IMG/VR virus record: IMGVR_UViG_3300040808_002028
Location: 1-39,112 of that record
Strand: one strand, 5' to 3'
DNA length: 39,112 bases
Source: a virus
Both the position numbers and the translations under genes were made by a program. The notes under the pieces were generated by a model, which made no database searches, had not been told where the DNA came from, and worked only from the letters and a program-made list of their open reading frames with translations. Numbering within the stretch: position 1 is the stretch's first letter; each line of letters begins with the position of its first letter. This document shows positions 16,746 to 25,581 of the stretch, piece by piece.

Positions 16746-17855
16746 TTATGCATTTACTATTATATTTCCATTTAATAGAAACAAAGTAGTTCCTGATGTT
16801 TTAGTAAGAGTTCCGTTTGACCCATTAGTTAGTATTAGACCAGAGTTAGTAAAATCGTGATCGAATATTTTAAGTTCTCCATAATTTTGAAATGAGTAAG
16901 ATGCAGAATTCTGGATAAGTTGATGTATAGATATAGAAGAGGTATGTTGTACAGTAATCAACGCGTCTGTTCCCGTAGGTGTCCCTTGAGTAGTTACGTT
17001 TACTACACTTGCATTTGAATCGAGTAAATATATACCTTCATTAAAAACTACATTTTCTGCTTTAAATCTAGAGTTTCTTAAATCTAATTTATTATTTATA
17101 TAAAAGTCTCTGCATATAATATCATTAAAACTGTGGGCAACATTTGCCGTTTGCCATGTTAATCTAAGTTTATGTCCTCTTACAACACATGCATGCATCG
17201 TACCTTTAAATGTTATATACTGAGTACCAATGGCATCTCCAGCCCCAAGAAAAGTTACATTTTTATAACTACTATTAAATACATAGGAATCAGTTCCGCT
17301 AATAACGATGACATCACCTTCTTCAACTGAAGATTCAAATCCTACCGTTAGTTGACTAGAGGATGTAAGATAATGCACATTACTTGAGCCTGAGCCTCCA
17401 CTAATTGTAGTAGGTTCCCATTGACTTCCACTCCATGCTAAGGCTTGTCCTGAGGTAGGTGTTGTGGAAGACACATCATTTAAATCATCTAAATTCCAGC
17501 CTTCTACATTAGTAATTTGAGATTGTAAAATAGCATGTTGATCTGCTAAAGAAGAAATTTCAAAAGCATTAGTAGCTATGTCACTAGTATTAGTAGCTAT
17601 TTGTGCTAATTTAGTTTGAACAGCACTATCTAATTTAGCTTCAGTAACATTGGCATTAGCAATTTTAGCTGTAGTCACAGCTTCATCATTTAAAGCATCT
17701 GTATTTAGTTTATCACCTTTTCCTCCACCTTCGTGATTATGTGTACTAAGTGGTACAAAGCATGAGTTTTCAATTAACTCATCCCAATTTTTTTCACCTC
17801 GGCTAGGTATAGTTAATTTTATTCCTGAGGATATACTTCCTATTACCTTTGGCAT
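16746..17855 (-). CDS. Tail fibre protein, beta-helix type
   Basis: 369 residues. N-terminal part includes LSTHNHEGGGKGDKLNTDAL, a His/Gly loop common in phage fibres, then a heptad coil (about 60-115; IATNTSDIATNAFEISSLAD) and the linker SGQALAWSGSQWEPTT, widely seen in trimeric fibres. Residues 160-369 are repetitive short strands ending in N/V/F patterns, consistent with a right-handed beta helix. Probable trimeric appendage attached near the nozzle or adaptor. Receptor unknown. Confidence 0.7.
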   Translation of the reverse strand: MPKVIGSISSGIKLTIPSRGEKNWDELIENSCFVPLSTHNHEGGGKGDKLNTDALNDEAVTTAKIANANVTEAKLDSAVQTKLAQIATNTSDIATNAFEISSLADQHAILQSQITNVEGWNLDDLNDVSSTTPTSGQALAWSGSQWEPTTISGGSGSSNVHYLTSSSQLTVGFESSVEEGDVIVISGTDSYVFNSSYKNVTFLGAGDAIGTQYITFKGTMHACVVRGHKLRLTWQTANVAHSFNDIICRDFYINNKLDLRNSRFKAENVVFNEGIYLLDSNASVVNVTTQGTPTGTDALITVQHTSSISIHQLIQNSASYSFQNYGELKIFDHDFTNSGLILTNGSNGTLTKTSGTTLFLLNGNIIVNA

Positions 17856-17857
17856 AT

Positions 17858-18139
17858 TTACCTCTTATGTCTTCTAAAGTGGATTTTACATAATGTAACA
17901 TCGCCTGTAATAACGGCTTTAACATTTAAAAAAATGTGTTCTGAATCATTATCTAAAGCCATGATACTATTTGATGTTAATGCAGATCCAATTGGATACC
18001 AGTTAACGCCATCCGCGCTGTGCTGGAATTCTGCACTAAAAGTACCTGTTCCCTTAACTTCAAATACGATAGAATCCACATATTGTGGTAATTCTGTCAT
18101 AACTCCGTTTTCTAAATTTAAATGAGATGCTGCAATCAT
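17858..18139 (-). CDS. Small virion protein, S-x-DG-x-NW module, 93 aa
   Basis: Beta-rich single-domain protein: VDSIVFEVKGTGTFSAEFQ, then HSADGVNWYPIGSAL and a C-terminal strand group FLNVKAVITGDVTLCKIHF. The same order (Glu/Gln-x-S-A-D/N-G-x-x-W, then a V-K-V strand pair) occurs in the two genes upstream and at the N-terminus of the giant adhesin, so the four look paralogous. Probably a virion decoration or fibre-attachment piece; no enzymatic motif. Confidence 0.6.
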   Translation of the reverse strand: MIAASHLNLENGVMTELPQYVDSIVFEVKGTGTFSAEFQHSADGVNWYPIGSALTSNSIMALDNDSEHIFLNVKAVITGDVTLCKIHFRRHKR

Positions 18140-18147
18140 GTATGCTC

Positions 18148-18501
18148 CTATTTATCCAGTGTATGTTGTAATTTAACGTCACAAGTAGCAGACGTGGTTG
18201 CTTCACCTAACTGCACTCTAACATAATGTAGTAGAGGGACATCAACGTAAATAACGCCAACAGATCCATCAGTAACCGTTGCTTCTATATTTTCATCTTG
18301 AGCATCAACTACTTGAGCCCAGTCATTCCCATTAGCACTTTGCTCTAATTTTACCTTAACATCGCTTCCTGTCGGTTTGACAACCATTATAAACTCTTTT
18401 GCTTCAGGTGACAAGCCTTTTGTTTCTTGTGCAGTAAAATTTGATACGCCCTGTGCAGGGACCGCATCTTTAGCCAAATCTACATGATATGCTGATGACA
18501 T
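18148..18501 (-). CDS. Small virion protein, S-x-NG-x-DW module, 117 aa
   Basis: Same domain pattern as its neighbours: EFIMVVKPTGSDVKVKLEQS, then ANGNDWAQVVDAQDE, then VDVPLLHYVRVQLGEATTSA. The C-terminal part closely matches the 60-residue protein upstream (PLLQYVRIKVTGTGTA). Likely part of the adhesin-attached structure. Its ATG overlaps the upstream stop by one base. Confidence 0.6.
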   Translation of the reverse strand: MSSAYHVDLAKDAVPAQGVSNFTAQETKGLSPEAKEFIMVVKPTGSDVKVKLEQSANGNDWAQVVDAQDENIEATVTDGSVGVIYVDVPLLHYVRVQLGEATTSATCDVKLQHTLDK

Positions 18502-18683
18502 TATTTTTTCCTCTTTTTGTAATATAATTTAATTTTAGTACCGTTAGTACCTAAATTTGCTGTTCCGGTACCCGTTACCTTTATTCTAACATATTGCAAC
18601 AATGGAGACTTAACTACCTTAGTTTTTGTCTCATTTGCTGCTAATCCTTCTATTTTTATATCTGTATAATTACTATTTGCCAT
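18501..18683 (-). CDS. Small virion protein, half-module, 60 aa
   Basis: Corresponds only to the C-terminal half of the neighbouring module (SPLLQYVRIKVTGTGTANLG, then IKLYYKKRKK); the S-x-DG-x-W part is missing. It may be a trimmed duplicate or a separate strand-exchange partner of the following protein. Located between the adhesin and the other module genes. Confidence 0.55.
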   Translation of the reverse strand: MANSNYTDIKIEGLAANETKTKVVKSPLLQYVRIKVTGTGTANLGTNGTKIKLYYKKRKK

Positions 18684-18691
18684 GTATTATC

Positions 18692-21600
18692 CTAATGATC
18701 TTGTGTATTATCCTGACTGTCAAAGCTTACAAGCTCGACGCTAGTTTCCTGTGAATCTTTTATTGCTGTTCCATCACCTGTCGTATCACCAAATCTAAAC
18801 CAACGTTGTAGGTCTGTGGCTGCACTATGGTTAGTTAACTCAGTAGGCAACCCATTATTCCACAACTCACTTACTTCAGAGGCAGACAAGGTCTTTTTCC
18901 ATGTTGAAAATTCGTCCATGACAAAAGTTCCAGATGCAGAGTTACTGCCAGTAGAAGTTCCATTGGCAGCAAGTCTATTATATAAAGTTCCACCAAAGTT
19001 TAGTATGTCTACTGGTTTACTTCTAACAATTAAGTTTTGAGCATCTCCGGCAAGAGTAGAAGAAACAGCCGTGCCATCAATGTATATTGTAGCTCCACTA
19101 GAAATATCGGCTGTATTTGTAGTAATAACTACATGATGCCAATCATTATCACTTGGAATGGCACAATACCTATATCTACGATAAGTATCATGGGTAGAAT
19201 ATATATACATATAAGAACTACTCAGATAAAAGCTACAAAAATCTTGATAAGAGCCATTAATTTCATAATGTTCTTGATAAAGGGCAGCAAATCCGCTTGT
19301 ATTAGTAAATTTAGTCCAAAAACTATAAGATACATTGTTACTTGTTCTAAATCCTGTCGTTGAGTCTAGATCTGGGAACATGCCTTTATTATCTCCGGTG
19401 GAATTTCTGTGATAATTTCCAACTTGAATAAACCCAGTTAACGCAGCTCTCCATGTATCACTTACATACTTATAATTTCCACTTGCACTAACTAAAATAG
19501 GGTCATTTATTGTTAATTGCTCAATACCAAATGTACCCGTTCCTACTTTTTCAATATATCTAGTATTATCTTGAATGTCATAAGATTGATTTCCGGCTAC
19601 ATTATCATTAGATCCATCTCCACATAAGAACTCAGCATCTATATTAGAGGCAAAAGTAAGATCGGATGTAGCAATAGGTTTTCCTGAATTATACATTTCA
19701 GTAACTTGAGATTGAGACAGTTCAACATCCCAAGTTTTTATCTGGTCTAGATCTTGAATTGTAGCATTTCTACCAAGATAAGCTCCCGACGCAGCACTAA
19801 CTACAGCGCCTCCAAAAACAGTTTTAGTAATAGATTTATTTGTAAAATCAGACGCAATCAAGGTTGAAGATCCTGAAAATGCAGATTGCAAAGTTCCATT
19901 TATATATAACTTCAAGCTACTTGCACTTAAGGTTGCATTTGATTTAGTTATAACAAAATGTTTCCAAGTACTAATTTGAGAAATTGTTATAGAGCCCTGA
20001 AAATTTCTAGTGTTACCAGAATAGTTATAACTTATATTAAACTGTTTTGTGCCACTAGCACTGGTATATACCCAAACTTTAAATTGGTTATTAGTTCCAT
20101 TTAGCATCTGAACAATTGGACGATAGGTACCATCACTTAGAGTGGTTCCTTTAATCCAAAAAGACAAAGACCATTCATCTGTTAATGTTGGAAAATAATT
20201 TGATCCCCCACCCTTACTAGGAAACAAAGATTTTTCTGTTCCATTTATACTATAATCATCTTGCGAAGTTGATGTGGCAATTCCACCTAAATAATATTCA
20301 TTACTAAATGCAGCCGCAGGTGGAGCTACATAAGGATCATCAGTAACTAATAAAGTATCTATTTGCTGATTACCTACTGCATCTGGTTCAAAATATCTGG
20401 TAGTATCTACTTGACCGTAAGAGTAATGATTAACTAAATCATCATTAGCCCCGTCTCCAAATCTATAGTGAGAAGTCATATTAGCTGTAAAACTTAATGT
20501 AGAAGGATCAATTTGCGTTCCTAAGTTATACAATTCTGTTCTTTTAGCCGCATCTAAATCTGTATTAAAACAAATTAACTCATCCATTCTATATTCACGA
20601 TTTGCTCTTGCTATAGTGCTTCCTGAGGCTGGAGCATGAGCATACGTCATTAATTCTAATGCATTAATTGTTGCACCACTTGTTTGACTATTTATAGTTG
20701 ATAAAGATCCATTACTACCAGTACTTCCTCCAGCGTTAGCAGCACCGTCATTTATATGTATATCTAAACTACCATTACCAACGTGATTTATAATTACATG
20801 ATTCCACGCATCGTAAGTTAAATCATTAGAACCTGCATAAGCATAATGCTGGGTAGTTGTTCCTGCATAATAAATTTCTATTTCAGGAGCTCCTCTCATA
20901 AATACTTGTAAACCACCTTGAGCTGTACCTACTTGCTGCTTTATTAAACATTCTCTATTTGAATTACTTAAAGTAGTTCCTGTGCTAGGCATATATAGCC
21001 AAAAAGTTATCGACCATGCATCCGTTAAAGCTGGAAAAGTATTTACACTACCAAATAAAGATTTATTAGTCCCATTTAAGGTAAAGTCAGTTACAGAAGA
21101 TGTAGTTCCTTGAGAAAGTAAGGCGTATTGATTACTAAATGCAGCCGGTGATGCTGAAGTAGAAGTATCGTTGATTGTAACTGAAACAGAATCTTCACCA
21201 TTATCTAATGTTAAAGTAAAAGTTTCAGCTCCTTCAGTTGTAGCATCGGCTGTAACTGTAAATGCAATAGCATCATCTAAATTTCCACTTAAAGTAAAAT
21301 TTCCTGTTAAAGATGCTCCACCTATATCAGCACTATCTACCCCTGTAATTGTATATGCTACAGTATCTCCAGCCGTGGTTCCAGTTGTATTTAAATCTAC
21401 TGTAAATGTATTTCCTTCATCTATAGAAGATACACTTGAAGTTAATGTGTAACCAGCTTGAGAAATACTTATTCCAAAAATATCGTCGGTATATGTTCCA
21501 TAAGAATCTGTAAAAGATGCATTAATATCTACTGAATGAGAGTATCCTGAAAAAGAGAACGCTTGATTAGTTTCTAATACTACTGTATCTGTACTAGTAG

Positions 21601-23068
21601 CTGTTATTGTAGATCCTGTTGTCCCCGAAGTAACATTATTTAATCTATAATAAGATGCATCTACACCTGATAAGCTTAATGTAATACTCTCAGTACCTAA
21701 GCCTCCAGCAACGCTTACTGAGCATACATCCGTGCCTAACGCTGCTGTATTAGATGGACTAGTTATAGCTCCATTTGATACTACTAATGGGTTAGATTGT
21801 ATTGTAAATGTAGTATAAAAACCTGGAAACCCGTAATCACACAATCCTTTAATATTTTCTTTTGCTCCTATTGATATTAAACTACTATATCCTGAAAAAG
21901 GAGAAAAATTAGAAGTATTTAAAGTAATATCTACAGAATCTCCTGAAGATAAATTTGATGTAGCAGATAAACTTATATCAGTATTTTCTTTAACTAAATC
22001 ATACGTTACAGTAGGTAAGTTAGCCCCAAAACCAGAAAAACCTGCTACATTATTTAAAACAATATTTCCAAAAGAATCTCCTATTTGAGCTGTATGAGGT
22101 AACGATACTATATTTGATTTATCTAGGGTAGGGACGCCATATTGCACGTAGGGATTATTTATTGTAATAGGTTGAGGATTGGTTCCAAACTCAGGTGTTA
22201 TTATAAGTTGAATTTGTAAACCTCTATTATTTCCTCTATAGTTAGTATTATAGCCCATGGCTAAAGTACCATTTTTAATAAAATTATAAGAATCAGCATA
22301 GAATCCATCTATACGTCTTGTATGTAATTCAACTTTATTTTTAAAATTAATTCCTGTTATAACATGTCCTTGCTGCGTATGATGACTTGAATCTTTTAGC
22401 TTAAGGTTCATATTAAAAAAGTTTTCAGAACTAGAAGCAGAAGAGTAAAAAGAAGTAGATGCTAAATAAGTTTCAGGACCTGTTAAATCATTAACAGTAG
22501 GTGGTACGTCCATCTGGTCTACAAGAGGACGTGAAATACCTAAAGCATAATCATAAGTAGATGATACACCGGTATAATCATTGTAAAAATGATCATGAAA
22601 GGAAGCTCTACTATTTTCATTTGTTGCTCTAAACTCTACATATTGAGCATCGGGACCTACAATTTCTATTGTATATGTACCGTTAGGATTATTAGCGTCT
22701 ACTGCTTGTAAAGCAAGTTCTCCTAAATATACAGATACGTATGGATATAAATATTTATAACTCATTAAATTAAGCCTCTCTCTAGCTACATGAGGATTAA
22801 CTAAACGAGTAAAATATGCATCTATAGTGGTAGGAGCTTCTATAACTGCTCCCCCCGTAGTTAACGGCTTATTTTTTGCCGTAGTAAAATTTACGTTATC
22901 ATCTGAGTGTTCGAGTTCAACATTTACAGTTCCGGATATCGAACTGTCGCCCTCAACTACTAAAATTACGTCTTCAGCATCTGGAGGTAAAGCTATAGAA
23001 TCTCCAGTTAAGTCAACGCTAACATAGTTATCTTTAGGTGTTAAATCTTTTGAATTTCCTGAACTCAT
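18692..23068 (-). CDS. Giant multidomain adhesin/tail fibre with Calx-beta and three LamG-like domains
   Basis: 1,458 residues, the largest gene here. Order: residues 12-95 the S-x-D-N/G module shared with the small genes downstream (LEHSDDNVNFTT); 100-350 beta-rich, unrecognised; 350-535 two Ig-like beta sandwiches; 540-635 Calx-beta-like (SSIDEGNTFTVDLNTTG; TEGAETFTLTLDNGEDSVSV); 640-910, 915-1190 and 1200-1450 three LamG/concanavalin-type lectin domains, each with W-S-x-x-FW (SITFWLY, SLSFWIKG, SYSFWTKF), W-x-H-x-V-I (DAWNHVIINH, STWKHFVITK, DNDWHHVVIT) and a terminal FGDG/CGDGSND box. Probably binds surface polysaccharide. Domains 1 and 2 are nearly parallel over their first 50 residues, suggesting recent duplication. 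First gene after the capsid terminator. Confidence 0.75.
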   Translation of the reverse strand: MSSGNSKDLTPKDNYVSVDLTGDSIALPPDAEDVILVVEGDSSISGTVNVELEHSDDNVNFTTAKNKPLTTGGAVIEAPTTIDAYFTRLVNPHVARERLNLMSYKYLYPYVSVYLGELALQAVDANNPNGTYTIEIVGPDAQYVEFRATNENSRASFHDHFYNDYTGVSSTYDYALGISRPLVDQMDVPPTVNDLTGPETYLASTSFYSSASSSENFFNMNLKLKDSSHHTQQGHVITGINFKNKVELHTRRIDGFYADSYNFIKNGTLAMGYNTNYRGNNRGLQIQLIITPEFGTNPQPITINNPYVQYGVPTLDKSNIVSLPHTAQIGDSFGNIVLNNVAGFSGFGANLPTVTYDLVKENTDISLSATSNLSSGDSVDITLNTSNFSPFSGYSSLISIGAKENIKGLCDYGFPGFYTTFTIQSNPLVVSNGAITSPSNTAALGTDVCSVSVAGGLGTESITLSLSGVDASYYRLNNVTSGTTGSTITATSTDTVVLETNQAFSFSGYSHSVDINASFTDSYGTYTDDIFGISISQAGYTLTSSVSSIDEGNTFTVDLNTTGTTAGDTVAYTITGVDSADIGGASLTGNFTLSGNLDDAIAFTVTADATTEGAETFTLTLDNGEDSVSVTINDTSTSASPAAFSNQYALLSQGTTSSVTDFTLNGTNKSLFGSVNTFPALTDAWSITFWLYMPSTGTTLSNSNRECLIKQQVGTAQGGLQVFMRGAPEIEIYYAGTTTQHYAYAGSNDLTYDAWNHVIINHVGNGSLDIHINDGAANAGGSTGSNGSLSTINSQTSGATINALELMTYAHAPASGSTIARANREYRMDELICFNTDLDAAKRTELYNLGTQIDPSTLSFTANMTSHYRFGDGANDDLVNHYSYGQVDTTRYFEPDAVGNQQIDTLLVTDDPYVAPPAAAFSNEYYLGGIATSTSQDDYSINGTEKSLFPSKGGGSNYFPTLTDEWSLSFWIKGTTLSDGTYRPIVQMLNGTNNQFKVWVYTSASGTKQFNISYNYSGNTRNFQGSITISQISTWKHFVITKSNATLSASSLKLYINGTLQSAFSGSSTLIASDFTNKSITKTVFGGAVVSAASGAYLGRNATIQDLDQIKTWDVELSQSQVTEMYNSGKPIATSDLTFASNIDAEFLCGDGSNDNVAGNQSYDIQDNTRYIEKVGTGTFGIEQLTINDPILVSASGNYKYVSDTWRAALTGFIQVGNYHRNSTGDNKGMFPDLDSTTGFRTSNNVSYSFWTKFTNTSGFAALYQEHYEINGSYQDFCSFYLSSSYMYIYSTHDTYRRYRYCAIPSDNDWHHVVITTNTADISSGATIYIDGTAVSSTLAGDAQNLIVRSKPVDILNFGGTLYNRLAANGTSTGSNSASGTFVMDEFSTWKKTLSASEVSELWNNGLPTELTNHSAATDLQRWFRFGDTTGDGTAIKDSQETSVELVSFDSQDNTQDH

Positions 23069-23088
23069 TATATATCCTTAAACTCCCT

Positions 23089-23121
23089 AAAACCCCCAAC
23101 ACCACTCATGCATGCTGGGGG
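23089..23121 (-). terminator. Intrinsic-terminator-like hairpin after major capsid gene
   Basis: Read on the minus strand: CCCCCAGCA pairs with TGTTGGGGG (9 pairs including one G-U) around an 11-nt loop, followed by TTTT. It lies 39 nt after the capsid stop and just before the adhesin gene. The U-run is short, so it is probably a partial terminator that lowers tail-gene expression relative to capsid. Confidence 0.7.
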
Positions 23122-23148
23122 AGCCGGGCAGGGAGAAGAGACCCGGCT
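23122..23148 (-). other. Second GC hairpin in capsid-adhesin gap
   Basis: AGCCGGG (23122-23128) and CCCGGCT (23142-23148) form a perfect 7-bp stem with a 13-nt loop, directly abutting the terminator hairpin and lying first in transcription order. It may protect the 3' end of capsid mRNA or form a processing site; there is no U-run of its own. Confidence 0.6.
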
Positions 23149-23159
23149 AATTTAGTTAA

Positions 23160-24386
23160 TTAAAGAACAGAAAGTCCGCTAATTACACCATGAAAACAAG
23201 GGTTGATGTAAACCTGAAGGTATCCACCATATCTTGCTTCGTAACTGTCGCTATTAGCTTCTCTTAAGAAAACCGTTCCATCATCATCAAACCAACCAAA
23301 TCCTGGTCTGTGGTGAATGTGAATGTGGCTGTCATTAAGAAGATAAATTCTGTCATCTTCAACAAATCTTTCTGGGAAGATTCCAACAGGACCGTCAACA
23401 GACATGAACTCAACACCGCTAAAAGAGATATCAGCACCTGATTTAGACTTAAGTCCAGCTCTAGTATTAACAGTGTATTGTTTTTGATCTTCAAGAAGAT
23501 TTAAGATTTTTTCGTATTGCTTAAATGAACAAACGATTAAGTTAGGAGACTTACCAGAAGCTTTCTTAACTTTTAACATCATTTCATTTAACATATCAGT
23601 AGAAATTGGATCTCCACCTGCTGCTTTTTTCTGCGCACTCCATCTTCTTGCTACTGGAAGACCGTATGAAGGAGCATCTCCAATAGACTTATCTAAAATT
23701 TTAAGTCCTTCTGGATCATTGTTTTCAGAACCTTGCATAAAGATAGAAACATTAGTAGCAGTACCTGCTGTAAGTGTAGCAGAAGAACCTACTAGAGATA
23801 CTTCTCTTGTATCTGGATCTACAGCAGTAATTTCTAACAAATCAGATTCTTGATTAATGTTTACTAGATCTCTTTCTTCAAAGTTAGCTTCTTTAAATGA
23901 AGCAGCAGAAATTACAACTACAAATGGATCTACTGCTGTACCAGTTCCAGATTTATCAGTAGCTAGATCAGCTATTTTACCTAGTTCCCCAGAACCATCA
24001 CTAAAAAGAGCACGAGAAAGGTTTCTCATAAAAGATTCAACAGCTTTTTGAACAACTTCTTTTGTAGCTCTTACGAAAGCACCTTCATCAGAAAGAGCTG
24101 CTTTAATTGTTTCTCTATCAATTTGTACACGAGCGTACATTTTTTTAGATGAAATACGAGCATCTCCATAAGTAGCTTTGTTAGCTTGTGGCAAAGAACC
24201 AGAACCAACACCACCAGCAAAAGATTGTGGAATAGCGATAGCCATTTCTTTACCTGTAAAATTGTAAGATTTTTTTACTCTACCTAAAAGTACGTTAGCC
24301 GAGTTATATACGTTTTCAGAAAGCTTCTCGTACTTAATTTTAAATAGAGCAGATACGTCTTGTAAATTAAATTTAGCATTAGACAT
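23160..24386 (-). CDS. Major capsid protein (HK97 fold expected)
   Basis: 408 residues, located after portal and scaffold. N-terminal helix region (FNLQDVSALFKIKYEKLSEN), a loop with SFAGGVGSGSLPQAN, long helix AFVRATKEVVQKAVESFMRN, a beta-rich insertion (about 160-230), then LIVCSFKQYEKILNLLEDQK and C-terminal GYLQVYINPCFHGVISGLSV, a typical capsid ending. No prodomain is evident, in keeping with the separate scaffold. Followed by the strongest terminator-like structure of the block, as expected for the most abundant protein. Confidence 0.85.
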   Translation of the reverse strand: MSNAKFNLQDVSALFKIKYEKLSENVYNSANVLLGRVKKSYNFTGKEMAIAIPQSFAGGVGSGSLPQANKATYGDARISSKKMYARVQIDRETIKAALSDEGAFVRATKEVVQKAVESFMRNLSRALFSDGSGELGKIADLATDKSGTGTAVDPFVVVISAASFKEANFEERDLVNINQESDLLEITAVDPDTREVSLVGSSATLTAGTATNVSIFMQGSENNDPEGLKILDKSIGDAPSYGLPVARRWSAQKKAAGGDPISTDMLNEMMLKVKKASGKSPNLIVCSFKQYEKILNLLEDQKQYTVNTRAGLKSKSGADISFSGVEFMSVDGPVGIFPERFVEDDRIYLLNDSHIHIHHRPGFGWFDDDGTVFLREANSDSYEARYGGYLQVYINPCFHGVISGLSVL

Positions 24387-24411
24387 TTTTTAACTCCTTA
24401 GTTAATTAAGT

Positions 24412-25581
24412 TTATAAGTCATCCCAATCTAAGTAATTTTCACTAGATTGAGTGTTTACTTGTTTCTTTTGAGCAGGAGCTTTTCCTACTTTTTTAGAAA
24501 CTGATTTAGACGCTTCTTTTTTGAAGTTACCATAAACTTCTTGTACAATATCAATAAGGTCGTCGTTATCAAAAGAGGGATTCTCCACAATCACTTTTTG
24601 AAGGCTTTCAACTAACTCATCATTACTTACAAGATTAGAATCAACTATGTTGAGAACTTCTTCCGCTTTGGAGAAGGCAGACGCATGAGTATAATACTCA
24701 GCTACTGTCGTCGGATTAATTTCTCCGTCATACTCTGACTCTAAAAGTTCTTGGTACGCAGTCGCAAAATCTTCGTCTGAGATACCATGAGCTTCCTGAA
24801 TTTGTTTTATTTCTGTCTGGAGTTCCTTTATGGCTTGCTCCTCTTGAAATTTAACATTTTCAGACTCTCTTTGTTGAAGCAAATACTCGTTTTCAGCTTG
24901 AAGTCTTTCATTAGAAAGTTGCTCCGGTGTTAATTGAGATATTCGCATCATTTCAGGTGCCATGGCTTTTACTAAACTATCTTTAAACTCGTAAGGCTTC
25001 ATTCCAGCAAACGAGGCAAAATAATTTAATGCACCCATAGCATCATTGCTTTGCATTTTTTCTTTAAAACCGTTTAAAACGGAATAAATATCTTCTATAT
25101 CTTTATCGTATGTATTTCTAAATTGTTCAAATTCTTTTTTCTTTTCAGAAAATTCTTGAAACTTTTTATCATAAGATATCTTACCACTATAATTATTTAA
25201 AAGCTCTTGCAGTTCAACGTCTACTTCTTCTCCGTCGACTTTGTGTTTAAATATTGCATTAGCCGCGATTTCAAGTTCTTCGTCACCATATTTTGCGATA
25301 AGCTTTTTGATTTCTTCAATTTGTTCTTCAGACGCTTCGCTCTCTTCTTGCTTAGCTTCAACCTCTTCTCCGCTACCTTCATCTTTAGATTCTGATTTGT
25401 CTTCTTCTGTCTTTTCCTCACTTTCGGTCTTAGCTTCACTCATTATCTCCGATGCGGATCTTCCATCAGTTAAATTATCTAAATCATCAAAGGATAAAGC
25501 CTCTGCGTCATTAGCTGCTTCTGGAGCAGTATCTACTGATTCATTTACTACTTGTGTAGTTTCTACTAATTCTTCACTCAT
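24412..25581 (-). CDS. Capsid scaffolding protein
   Basis: 389 residues, very acidic. Residues 1-95 are disordered Glu/Ser/Asp-rich; a DEELEIAANAIFKHKVDGEE section follows; 140-265 form long coiled coils; the C-terminus is basic (KKEASKSVSKKVGKAPAQKK) and would contact the capsid shell. The portal-scaffold-capsid order matches T7 and P22. The start overlaps the portal stop by 8 nt. Confidence 0.85.
   Translation of the reverse strand: MSEELVETTQVVNESVDTAPEAANDAEALSFDDLDNLTDGRSASEIMSEAKTESEEKTEEDKSESKDEGSGEEVEAKQEESEASEEQIEEIKKLIAKYGDEELEIAANAIFKHKVDGEEVDVELQELLNNYSGKISYDKKFQEFSEKKKEFEQFRNTYDKDIEDIYSVLNGFKEKMQSNDAMGALNYFASFAGMKPYEFKDSLVKAMAPEMMRISQLTPEQLSNERLQAENEYLLQQRESENVKFQEEQAIKELQTEIKQIQEAHGISDEDFATAYQELLESEYDGEINPTTVAEYYTHASAFSKAEEVLNIVDSNLVSNDELVESLQKVIVENPSFDNDDLIDIVQEVYGNFKKEASKSVSKKVGKAPAQKKQVNTQSSENYLDWDDL

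Noticed and set aside
18816-23027. Plus-strand frames opposite the adhesin gene (66-108 aa)
   Set aside because: Shadow frames of a repetitive Ser/Thr-rich gene; no ribosome sites and no plausible domain content.
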